64,000 nt of DNA. Origin: Flavobacterium sp. MFBS3-15. Lineage in GTDB: Bacteria > Bacteroidota > Bacteroidia > Flavobacteriales > Flavobacteriaceae. Below the pieces are notes generated by a model. The model was not told the DNA's origin. It saw only the letters and a program-made list of their open reading frames with translations, and ran no database searches. The translations under genes were made by a program, and so were the position numbers. Positions 9,535-16,943 of this stretch are shown piece by piece. Position 1 is the stretch's first letter, and every line of letters starts with the position of its first letter. The DNA lies in contig NZ_JAPCHV010000017.1 of NCBI RefSeq assembly GCF_026107645.2, positions 53,651 to 117,650 of the forward strand, in the 5' to 3' direction.

Positions 9535-10542
9535 ATGGTGCTGCAAATTGAATTCAGCAACCTGCACGAGATGCTGCGCGCGCTCTATGATGAGATGCTA
9601 CCCCTCTCGGCCGAGATGGCGGCTGTCGCTAAAGGGCTTGCCGGGCTGGGTGCGCTGTTCTACGTGGCACTGAAAGTCTGGCAAGCGCTCAGCCGTGCCG
9701 AACCGATCGATATGTTCCCGCTGCTCAGGCCTTTTGCTCTGGGATTGTGTATCATGTTTTTCCCCACTATGGTACTGGGTACGATGAACGCGGTGCTAAG
9801 CCCGGTGGTTACCGGCACGCATGGCATACTGGAGGGACAGGTACTGGACCTCAATGCCCTGCAGGCGCAAAAAGACCAGCTGGAGCATGAGGCGATGCTG
9901 CGCAACCCCGAGACGGCGTACCTGGTGTCGGATGAGGAGTTCGACCGGCAGCTCGAAGAGCTGGGCTGGTCACCTTCGGATCTTGCCACCATGTCAGGGA
10001 TGTACCTGGAGCGAGGGATGTTCCAGCTGAAACAGGATATACGCAATGCCTTCCGGGAACTTCTGGAAATCCTGTTCCAGGCAGCGGCACTGGTAATTGA
10101 TACCATCAGGACATTCTTCCTGATTGTGCTGTCGATATTGGGACCTATTGCGTTTGCCATTTCGGTTTGGGACGGCTTCCAGTCGACCCTGCACCAATGG
10201 CTCACGCGGTACATCAGCGTGTACCTGTGGCTTCCCGTTTCGGATTTGTTCAGCGCGATGCTGGCTAAGATACAATCCCTTATACTGGAGCGTGACATCG
10301 AACAGCTTTCCGACCCCACTTTTATCCCGGATACTTCCAATGCGGTGTACATCATTTTTATGATCATCGGCATTATCGGCTATTTTACCATCCCGACGGT
10401 AACGGGCTGGATCATACAGGCCGGCGGAGCCGGGAACTATACGCGGAATGTCAACCAGGCGACCCAAAAGGCGGGCAATATTGCCGGCGCAACCACGGGA
10501 GCTGCTACGGGAAATATCAGCGGGAGGCTTATGAACCAATAA
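9535..10542 (+). CDS. traJ: TraJ, polytopic VirB6-like conjugation protein
   Basis: A 335-residue polytopic membrane protein with hydrophobic stretches near residues 25-50, 60-85, 185-225 and 255-290. It ends in a Gly/Ala/Thr/Asn-rich tail. This is the layout of TraJ in Bacteroidetes conjugative transposons and of VirB6/TrbL channel proteins. It begins 3 bases after the traI stop and is followed by traK 16 bases on, in the usual order. The gene is intact. Confidence 0.92.
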   Translation: MVLQIEFSNLHEMLRALYDEMLPLSAEMAAVAKGLAGLGALFYVALKVWQALSRAEPIDMFPLLRPFALGLCIMFFPTMVLGTMNAVLSPVVTGTHGILEGQVLDLNALQAQKDQLEHEAMLRNPETAYLVSDEEFDRQLEELGWSPSDLATMSGMYLERGMFQLKQDIRNAFRELLEILFQAAALVIDTIRTFFLIVLSILGPIAFAISVWDGFQSTLHQWLTRYISVYLWLPVSDLFSAMLAKIQSLILERDIEQLSDPTFIPDTSNAVYIIFMIIGIIGYFTIPTVTGWIIQAGGAGNYTRNVNQATQKAGNIAGATTGAATGNISGRLMNQ

Positions 10543-10558
10543 CTTTTAAAACGGAATT

Positions 10559-11182
10559 ATGGAATTTAAAACCTTACGGAACATAGAGAACAGTTTCCGG
10601 CAGATCCGGCTGTATGCCATTATTTTCTCTACGGTGTGCCTGGGCATCACGGGCTATGCGGTCTGGGAGTCCTACCGCTTTGCCCGCGAGCAGCGTGAGA
10701 AGGTGTATGTACTGGACCAAGGCAAGTCGCTGATGGTGGCCCTGTCGCAGGATGCTGCGGTAAACCGCCCGGTGGAGGCGCGTGAGCACGTCAGGCGCTT
10801 CCACGAGCTTTTCTTTACCCTCGCACCGGATAAGGCTGCGATTGAGAGCAATATGCGAAGGGCATTTAACCTCGCAGATAAAAGTGCCTTTAATAATTAC
10901 AAGGACCTTGCAGAAAAGGGCTACTACAGCCGTATCATCTCCGGTAATGTACAGCAACGCACCGAGGTGGACAGCGTACAGTGCGACTTTGACCGCTACC
11001 CGTACAAGGTCCGGACCTATGCCAGGCAATACATCATCCGTTCCAGCAATGTTACGCGAAGAAGCCTTATAACCTCGTGCCTGCTGGTTAATTCAGTGCG
11101 GTCCGATGAAAACCCCCAGGGCTTCACGATGGAGCAATTTCGCGTCTTGGAGAACAGGGATGTGGAAGTTGTGGAACGCTAA
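10559..11182 (+). CDS. traK: TraK, VirB8-like inner-membrane protein
   Basis: A 207-residue protein with one N-terminal membrane segment (AIIFSTVCLGITGYAVWES) and a periplasmic domain, the layout of VirB8. The starting motif MEFKTLRNIENSFRQIRLYA is typical of conjugative transposon TraK. It follows traJ by 16 bases and precedes traL by 10. Length fits the family and no disruption is visible. Confidence 0.93.
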   Translation: MEFKTLRNIENSFRQIRLYAIIFSTVCLGITGYAVWESYRFAREQREKVYVLDQGKSLMVALSQDAAVNRPVEAREHVRRFHELFFTLAPDKAAIESNMRRAFNLADKSAFNNYKDLAEKGYYSRIISGNVQQRTEVDSVQCDFDRYPYKVRTYARQYIIRSSNVTRRSLITSCLLVNSVRSDENPQGFTMEQFRVLENRDVEVVER

Positions 11183-11192
11183 TAAGAGAGCA

Positions 11193-11471
11193 ATGAAAAA
11201 GCTTCAATTATCAATGGAACCATGGCTCGACAAATTGGACAGCCAATGGAAGCAGCTGCCGCAGGATCAAAGGAAGCGTGTGGTACTGTATAGTTTCGCA
11301 GGCTACCTGATCATCATGCTGGCAGTACTTATACAGGTTATCATGCAGGTCGGGCAACAAAGGGAAATGCCTGTTACGCACATCACGAACCCCTTAGCAA
11401 ACGGCATGGATAAGGGGACGGAGGTAAAAAATACGAGAGAACTTAAAAACGGAAACAATGAAAGAGAGTAA
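11193..11471 (+). CDS. traL: TraL, DUF3989 small membrane protein
   Basis: A 92-residue protein with one membrane segment (VVLYSFAGYLIIMLAVLIQVI) after a basic N-terminus, then a polar tail. It fits DUF3989/TraL. An upstream in-frame ATG at 11106 lies inside traK, so I chose the ATG at 11193, 10 bases after the traK stop and preceded by an AG-rich stretch (AAGAGAG). The 3' end overlaps traM by 14 bases. Confidence 0.88.
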   Translation: MKKLQLSMEPWLDKLDSQWKQLPQDQRKRVVLYSFAGYLIIMLAVLIQVIMQVGQQREMPVTHITNPLANGMDKGTEVKNTRELKNGNNERE

Positions 11472-12750
11472 ACAAGCAAAAGGCCACTTTTTGGACAGCG
11501 GCCAGCCTGCCGGAGAAGGGAATCACAACAGGATTAGCAAGGAGAAGCTTAAAAAGCCATTGGTGTTCAGTGTAATGGCCATTCTGTTTATAGCCTGCCT
11601 ATATCTCATCTTCGGCGGGGATTACGAGCAACAGCCTGCAGAGGCTGTTGCGATCGGCATCAACGACGCGGTACCGCAGGCCACGGAGGACGCACTGCCC
11701 GCGGATAAGGGCAAGGCGTACGAGCAGGAAATGCTCAGGGAAAAGGAAAAGGCCAAACGTGAAGCGCTGATGACCTTATCGGATTACTGGCAGGCCGACA
11801 GCACTGCAGGTGCGGCTAAGCAGCCTGACCCGGAGGAAGCACCGGATATTCCCATGCAAAGCAGGAGAGCTAACCCTGCGTTGGGCAGCTACCAGAATAT
11901 GCAACGTTCCTTAAGTAGCTTCTACAGGGAAAACCCCGAGCAGGAAGCCTTGCGTAAGGAAAATGAGAAGCTCAGGGAGCAACTCGGGCAGCAAAGCCAG
12001 TCCCGCAACGGCTCGCTCGACCGGCTGCAACTCATGGAAAAATCGTACCAGATGGCAGCGAAATATTTCCCAGGAACAGGAGGAAGTAAAGACAGTGTCG
12101 GCAAAAAAGCCGAAGAGAAAGAAAACCGCAACTATCTGGAAGTGCTGCCGGCAAAGAAGGCTATAGTATCCCGCCTCGTCCAAAATGTACCTGATTCCCT
12201 GGCGTTACAAAAAGCAGCCCGGGCAATGCAAAGTAATTTTTATAATGCGGGTAAAGCAGCCGCTATGGTACAGCCTGCCAATTCGCTCAGGGCCTGTGTG
12301 CACCAGACGGTAAAAATAACCGGCGAGGGGACCGTGCAGTTGCGCCTGTTGCAGCCTGCAAGGCTTGGAGGTGTCACGCTTCCCGCAGGGTATATTGTAA
12401 CAGCCACAGCGGAATTCCAAACCAGCCGCCTACAATTGCAGGTGGTATCCCTTGAAACAGAAGGCAGGATCATACCGGTAGACCTCTCGGCCTATGACCT
12501 TGACGGGCAGAAAGGACTTAACCTGCCGTACGCAGCGGAAGTAACCGCAGTAAATGGCACACTTGCCAATATGGGTAACGCTGCCGGCGGCAGCTTCACG
12601 ATCAACCGTAATGCCGGGCAGCAGCTCACCTCAGATGCCACCAGGGGGCTACTACAGGGCATCTCCGGCTACTTTTCCAAAAGGGTAAAGCCACAAAAGG
12701 CGAACCTTAATGCAGGCTACCAGGTGTTCCTGGTATCAAAAGAAAAATAA
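11458..12750 (+). CDS. traM: TraM, VirB10-like conjugation protein
   Basis: A 430-residue protein with one membrane segment at about residues 31-50 (PLVFSVMAILFIACLYLIFG), a long polar, partly coiled linker (many E/K/Q, about residues 75-240), and a C-terminal beta-rich domain beginning near SLRACVHQTVKITGEGTVQL. This is the layout of TraM in Bacteroidetes conjugative transposons and of VirB10/TrbI, which spans from the inner membrane to the outer-membrane pore. It overlaps traL and is followed by traN after 16 bases. Confidence 0.92.
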   Translation: MKESKQAKGHFLDSGQPAGEGNHNRISKEKLKKPLVFSVMAILFIACLYLIFGGDYEQQPAEAVAIGINDAVPQATEDALPADKGKAYEQEMLREKEKAKREALMTLSDYWQADSTAGAAKQPDPEEAPDIPMQSRRANPALGSYQNMQRSLSSFYRENPEQEALRKENEKLREQLGQQSQSRNGSLDRLQLMEKSYQMAAKYFPGTGGSKDSVGKKAEEKENRNYLEVLPAKKAIVSRLVQNVPDSLALQKAARAMQSNFYNAGKAAAMVQPANSLRACVHQTVKITGEGTVQLRLLQPARLGGVTLPAGYIVTATAEFQTSRLQLQVVSLETEGRIIPVDLSAYDLDGQKGLNLPYAAEVTAVNGTLANMGNAAGGSFTINRNAGQQLTSDATRGLLQGISGYFSKRVKPQKANLNAGYQVFLVSKEK

Positions 12751-12766
12751 CTAAAATAAAAATCCA

Positions 12767-13657
12767 ATGAAAATACAACAGTTTACCATCGCAATGCTTG
12801 TACTGCTATGCGGTATCACATATAACACGCAGGCACAGGTACACCCTGATGAGGTGATTGCCTTAGGGAAAGTGGAGCCCTATGCCATAGAAGTAACCTA
12901 TGAGAAGACCTCCCATATTATTTTTCCCTCCGGCATCCGGTATGTGGATATGGGCAGCGACAATATTGTCGCGGGGAAGGCGGAAGATGCAGATAACGTA
13001 CTGCGCGTGAAAGCGGCAGTAGCCGGCTTTCCAACCGAATGCAATTTCTCTGTAATTACAGAAGATGGGCAGTTCTACAGCTTTGACGTGTGCTATAGCG
13101 ACCATCCGGTGATCTTGGGCCATAACCTTTCTAAAGGTATGCGGTCATCTTCAAGGAAAGAGGCTGCTGACATACGATTTGAATCGCTCGGCACAACGCC
13201 GGCAACGCTGACAGGTCTACTAATGGAGGCGCTCTATAACAAGAATGCAAGGCAGTTGAAAGCCAAATCCGAAGGTTATGGTATTACTTTCTCACTGCGG
13301 GGCATCTATATACATGGAGGCAAGTACTATTTCCATATCCAGACTGAAAATACCACACATGTTCCCTTTACGCCGGATTTTATACGCTTCGCTATTGTTG
13401 ACCGCAAGGTGGCCAAGCGCACCGTAGTCCAGGAACGTACCCTGGAACCGCTGCGTTTGTACAAGCCACTCCTTACTGTTGAAGGCCACAGTAAAGAAAG
13501 GAATGTGTACCTGCTGGATGTCTTTACCTTAACCAAGGGGCAGGTACTGGAAATCGAAATGGTCGAGAAGAATGGCGGGCGCGGGCAGCGGCTAAAAGTC
13601 AGGAATGCCGACCTTTTAAAGGCAGAGCCCCTGACAAAGCTCCGGCTGAAATTCTAA
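12767..13657 (+). CDS. traN: TraN, DUF4138 VirB9-like conjugation protein
   Basis: A 296-residue exported protein with a signal peptide (IAMLVLLCGITYNTQAQ) and a beta-rich mature domain, matching DUF4138/TraN, the VirB9-like outer-membrane-core component. It is the last recognisable tra gene. The following traO, traP and traQ of CTnDOT-type operons are absent; instead a promoter, a structured leader and transposase-like genes follow. The transfer operon therefore looks truncated at its 3' side as well as its 5' side. Confidence 0.9.
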   Translation: MKIQQFTIAMLVLLCGITYNTQAQVHPDEVIALGKVEPYAIEVTYEKTSHIIFPSGIRYVDMGSDNIVAGKAEDADNVLRVKAAVAGFPTECNFSVITEDGQFYSFDVCYSDHPVILGHNLSKGMRSSSRKEAADIRFESLGTTPATLTGLLMEALYNKNARQLKAKSEGYGITFSLRGIYIHGGKYYFHIQTENTTHVPFTPDFIRFAIVDRKVAKRTVVQERTLEPLRLYKPLLTVEGHSKERNVYLLDVFTLTKGQVLEIEMVEKNGGRGQRLKVRNADLLKAEPLTKLRLKF

Positions 13658-13679
13658 GTAGGCAATCACCGGTGTAGCA

Positions 13680-13710
13680 TTGCACATCTTGTCAAAGGTT
13701 GCTATCTTTG
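13680..13710 (+). promoter_or_regulatory. Bacteroidetes consensus promoter for the structured leader
   Basis: TTG at 13680-13682 and TATCTTTG at 13703-13710 (fits TAnnTTTG) are separated by 20 bases, the spacing expected for the primary sigma factor of Bacteroidetes. The predicted transcript starts near 13716, about 228 bases before the next start codon. Confidence 0.65.
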
Positions 13711-13716
13711 TGTAAA

Positions 13717-13943
13717 TATTGAAAATCTTAAAGTGTTTTTGCTTTTAAGTCTCGTCACTGAAAACTGGTAATTTTTAAAGACTTCGAGGCTAAGTAGAGA
13801 CGCTCATGCTACGGCGTGGGCGCTCGCTTATGCGAAGTCTAGGTATACCAGTGCCTCAGTGTCCGTAAGTGTGGTTGCCTGCGCCTATTTTTTTGGCCTG
13901 TCAATGCCACTTACCGCATTGGTTACCATTTAAAGATCAGGCC
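13717..13943 (+). ncRNA. Long structured leader RNA or small RNA, unrecognised
   Basis: This 227-base stretch between a consensus promoter and a small ORF folds on paper into one long nested hairpin. Helices in order are CACTGA (13756)/TCAGTG (13856), ACTGGTA (13764)/TACCAGT (13846), AGACTTCG (13779)/CGAAGTCT (13833), TAAG (13791)/CTTA (13827), GAG (13797)/CTC (13823) and CGCTCATGC (13801)/GCGTGGGCG (13814), capped by a TACG tetraloop of the stable UNCG type. A second helix pairs GTAAGTG (13865) with CACTTAC (13908). I do not recognise an Rfam class. It may be a regulatory leader of the downstream gene, a free RNA, or a recombination end. The pairing is seen directly; the function is unknown. 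Confidence 0.5.
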
Positions 13944-14204
13944 ATGGCATATACTGTATCTAAACTTCACATGAAGCTTTCTGAAAGTAAATTTTCATTC
14001 AGCCAGAGGATGCTCTCCTTTTTTGAAATGGTTGAGGTTTCCTCGGTTGCTGAACTAAGTGCAATCCCATTGCAAAAAATTACCTGTTTCAAAGGTTTTA
14101 AAACTAAATGCAGACAGGAGTTGATCGCTTTCATTGAATTTGAAGGTATCGCGGAACTTTTTGAGGGTTACCGGACCTGGAAAGAGCAGCAATGCGATCA
14201 ATAA
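13944..14204 (+). CDS. Small helix-hairpin-helix protein, RpoA C-terminal-domain-like
   Basis: An 86-residue protein beginning MAYTVSKLHMKLSESKF. The middle, SQRMLSFFEMVEVSSVAEL followed by CFKGFKTKCRQELIAFIEF, has the rhythm of the tandem helix-hairpin-helix fold of the RNA polymerase alpha C-terminal domain (small turn, then G-x-K-x(3)-E helix). This suggests DNA binding, by inference. The ATG at 13944 was chosen over an upstream in-frame ATG at 13869, which would lie inside the structured leader. A broken copy of the same coding segment is found after the second transposase (16652-16720). Not a gene I can name. Confidence 0.65.
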   Translation: MAYTVSKLHMKLSESKFSFSQRMLSFFEMVEVSSVAELSAIPLQKITCFKGFKTKCRQELIAFIEFEGIAELFEGYRTWKEQQCDQ

Positions 14205-14323
14205 AATTGGACATCAATTCCCGTGCGGTTGTGAGTCACGAGGTAAATAAGTAAAAATTGAAAATGCTACCAGCAAGCCCTTAACATATGACAACTGCTT
14301 ATACTAAATTCGAGTTTTCATAA

Positions 14324-15430
14324 ATGGAAAAACACAAAGTATACGATTGCGATTTTAAAAAGAAAGCAATACAACTGGTACATGCAACGAATCGTTTTAA
14401 AGCTGCTAAAGAACTTGGCCTAGCGCATGCGATCGTTTATAGATGGTATGAGGCCTATAAAAAATTTGGGGAAGAAAGTTTTTGCGAAAAAATAATCAGG
14501 AATCCTGAGCAAAGAAGATTTTCTGAACAAAAAAGAAAGCTTGAAAAAAGACTCAGGGATTCAGAGCTACAGGTTGAAATTTTTAAGAAGGCAAGTAAAC
14601 ATATCGTTGGGGGGAAACCTATGATCTTCCACTTTATTGAGGACAATTTGGACAAGTACCCATTATGGAAAATGTGTAAAGCTTTGGGGATATTAACGGG
14701 CACGTATCATAAATGGAAGAGCCAGGCAAAGTCTCCAAGGCAACGACAGAGCCTTTTGTTGGAACAAGAAGTAACAGCTGTCTTCTATGAATATAAGGAG
14801 CGGTATGGCAACATAAGGATTTCGGAAGAATTGAAAAGCCGGGGCATTAAATTATCACCAGCTCAGGTTACATTTTATATGAAGAAGCTAGGCCTTGTGA
14901 GTAAGCTGAGTACCAGCAATAAATCGAAGTATAGTTCATTATTTATTCCTTACAATCCCTGTATTTTCCCTAACATTCTAAACCGGCAATTTAACGCTGA
15001 AAAACCTGATCAGGTTTGGGTCTCGGCTATAACGGGCATTCAAACAGTAACAGGGCTTTTATTCCTAACAATTATTATGGATTTATTTGACGTGAGAGTA
15101 ATTGGATGGAGCCTTAGTGAGGGACGGACAATAAAAGAAACGTCGCTACCCGCCTGGGAAATGGCAGTTCAGGGGCGCAAAATAGAGCAAAAATTAGTGT
15201 TTCATACCGACCGTGGGCCGCAATATGCCAATAAACTATTTACCCGTAAACTGGACTCTTATAAATGTGTCACGAGGAGTATGAGCCGTAAGGGAAAATA
15301 TTTGGATAATGCTGTACCAAAGAACTTTTTTAATTCCTTTAAGTCCGAACTTTCACAATCAGGCAATGCTGTGACAAAAGAGCAAATCGAAGAAGCATTG
15401 ATAGCCTTCTCCGGAAATTATTCCAAATAA
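14324..15430 (+). CDS. IS3-type transposase-like protein with destroyed catalytic triad
   Basis: A 368-residue protein with an N-terminal helix-turn-helix (FKAAKELGLAHAIVYRWYEA), a coiled region, and an rve-type integrase core in one continuous frame (orfA-orfB fused, no frameshift site left). Aligned by eye with the neighbouring transposase at 15461, the catalytic positions read Ala235, Asp296 and Lys333 instead of D, D, E, and the C-terminal YN-x(2)-R-x-H segment is lost because the protein ends early at NYSK. It should not be able to catalyse strand transfer. Yet the frame is fully open and the surrounding motifs (LTIIMDLFD, LPAWEMAV) are well kept. It is either a recent pseudo-transposase or a domesticated DNA-binding relative. 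Confidence 0.85.
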   Translation: MEKHKVYDCDFKKKAIQLVHATNRFKAAKELGLAHAIVYRWYEAYKKFGEESFCEKIIRNPEQRRFSEQKRKLEKRLRDSELQVEIFKKASKHIVGGKPMIFHFIEDNLDKYPLWKMCKALGILTGTYHKWKSQAKSPRQRQSLLLEQEVTAVFYEYKERYGNIRISEELKSRGIKLSPAQVTFYMKKLGLVSKLSTSNKSKYSSLFIPYNPCIFPNILNRQFNAEKPDQVWVSAITGIQTVTGLLFLTIIMDLFDVRVIGWSLSEGRTIKETSLPAWEMAVQGRKIEQKLVFHTDRGPQYANKLFTRKLDSYKCVTRSMSRKGKYLDNAVPKNFFNSFKSELSQSGNAVTKEQIEEALIAFSGNYSK

Positions 15431-15460
15431 ACACATCGGGTAAAAATCAACACCTTTCAG

Positions 15461-16624
15461 ATGATAAAAAAATATGACCGTGCTTTTAAGGAGTATGCCG
15501 TTAAATTAAGTTATGAACGAGGCAAGGGACAAATTCTTATTATTGAACGCGAACTTGGAATTACGCCAAGTTGCCTTAACAGATGGCGGCAGGACTTTGT
15601 AAAATATGGGGCAGGAAGCTTTTGTGGACCGGGTTACTTAAAATTAACGCCCAACCAATCTGTAGTAATTGAACTCGAAAACAAAATTAAAGATTCTGAA
15701 ATTGCTTTGGAAATTTTGAAAAAAGGCACCGGACCTGTCATTCAGGGAAAAATTGCAACCAAAGAATTTATTGAAGCGAATAAGAGTAAATTTTCAATTT
15801 TAAAGATGTGTGCTGTATTGGGCGTGTCGCGGACTACCTATTACCGGAGAAAAAAGCAGGAACTGTCCGATACGGAATCCCGAATAATTTTAATTAAACA
15901 GGAAATTGTATCCATATTTAATGAACATAAACAAACCTATGGATGCGGAAAAATTACAAAAGAGCTTCATAAGCGGGGCTTTAGGATACAGAGTTCACAG
16001 GTAACCCTTTATATGAAGATGCTTGGCCTCCGCAGTAAGACTAAAAGGAAATATCAACCGACCACCGATTCCAATCACAACCATTATATATTTCCAAATG
16101 TTTTAAATAGGAAATTTGTTGTTGATGCGCCTGCCAAAGCCTGGGTTTCGGACATTACTTACATTCAAACGGTCAGAGGCTTTGTATATCTTACTATAAT
16201 TATGGACCTGTTTGACAGAAAAATTATTGGGTGGAGCCTGAGTAATGGAATGACCACTAAAGAAACTACCTTGCCTGCTTGGGAAATGGCGGTTAGTAAC
16301 AGGAAAATTACGGAGGATTTGATTTTTCATTCCGATAAAGGTGTCCAATATGCCAATAAGATGTTTTCTAAGGCCATAAATGCCCACAAGTTTGTCAGGC
16401 AAAGCATGAGTCGCAAACAAAATCATAATGATAATGCTGTCTGCGAAAGTTTTTTCAGATCGTTGAAGTTGGAATTAATTAATGGAACTACGCTTTTAAC
16501 AAGAAAAAAAATGAGAGACGAAGTATATGATTACATTGAAAACTGGTACAATAAAAAACGGAGGCACTCTTTTTTAGGTTATAAGACAATTGAAGAATTT
16601 AATAAAATACACAGTTTGATCTGA
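15461..16624 (+). CDS. IS3-family transposase, fused OrfAB, catalytic triad intact
   Basis: A 387-residue protein: an N-terminal helix-turn-helix (LGITPSCLNRWRQDF), a leucine-zipper-like stretch (residues 67-88), then the integrase core with Asp231 (VSDITYI), Asp292 (FHSDKGVQYA) and Glu329 (VCESFFRSLK), and the terminal motif NWYNKKRRHS. An A6G run at 15719-15725 sits where IS3 elements normally shift frame between orfA and orfB, but here both halves are in one frame. It starts 30 bases after the dead homologue and shares its order of motifs, so the two look like diverged tandem copies. I could not find convincing terminal inverted repeats around it. Confidence 0.9.
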   Translation: MIKKYDRAFKEYAVKLSYERGKGQILIIERELGITPSCLNRWRQDFVKYGAGSFCGPGYLKLTPNQSVVIELENKIKDSEIALEILKKGTGPVIQGKIATKEFIEANKSKFSILKMCAVLGVSRTTYYRRKKQELSDTESRIILIKQEIVSIFNEHKQTYGCGKITKELHKRGFRIQSSQVTLYMKMLGLRSKTKRKYQPTTDSNHNHYIFPNVLNRKFVVDAPAKAWVSDITYIQTVRGFVYLTIIMDLFDRKIIGWSLSNGMTTKETTLPAWEMAVSNRKITEDLIFHSDKGVQYANKMFSKAINAHKFVRQSMSRKQNHNDNAVCESFFRSLKLELINGTTLLTRKKMRDEVYDYIENWYNKKRRHSFLGYKTIEEFNKIHSLI

Positions 16625-16651
16625 AGTTTTAGCGGTCTAAATCAAATACTG

Positions 16652-16720
16652 CTGTTGCCTGCTGGGGTGCTCCGCTTAGACAGCTTAAGTTGTTTCAGAG
16701 GCTTTAAAACAAAGTGTATG
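16652..16720 (+). pseudogene. Remnant of a second helix-hairpin-helix gene copy
   Basis: In one frame this segment reads LRLDSLSCFRGFKTKCM (16670-16720), closely similar to LQKITCFKGFKTKCR in the small protein at 13944-14204. Upstream GTTGCCTGC also recurs in the leader at 13874. There is no start codon and the similarity stops after a few codons, so it is a broken fragment of a second copy. It follows the active transposase by about 30 bases. Confidence 0.6.
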
Positions 16721-16943
16721 TTTTATCCAATACAAAATAGTGAAAGTACATTTGAAAGATTTTATCGGATTAAAGCGATAGGCCAAGTCCGAATGATATA
16801 AGCCATGCTTCTTATTAGCAATTTAGATTATTGTGAGAAAAATATTAGTACTAAATCGATGGCTCGTAACAATATATTTAAGTTTTTGTTTAATATTACA
16901 TTCGTTATGAGTATGTTACCAACCTCACAAAAACGTACCTGTT
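16721..16943. other. AT-rich intergenic region before gajA
   Basis: About 220 bases without a recognisable gene. It is AT-rich, with stretches such as TTTTTGTTTAATATTACATT at 16884-16903 that could be a weak promoter for gajA. Nothing else is recognised. Confidence 0.4.

Noticed and set aside
11106..11192. Upstream extension of TraL
   Set aside because: It lies inside the end of traK, and the ATG at 11193 gives the family-typical start.
13756..13861. Retron msr-msd
   Set aside because: The hairpin resembles an msd stem, but no reverse transcriptase gene lies in the window.
15461..16624. Programmed frameshift in the IS3 transposase
   Set aside because: An A6G run is present, but both halves are already in one frame, so no frameshift is needed.
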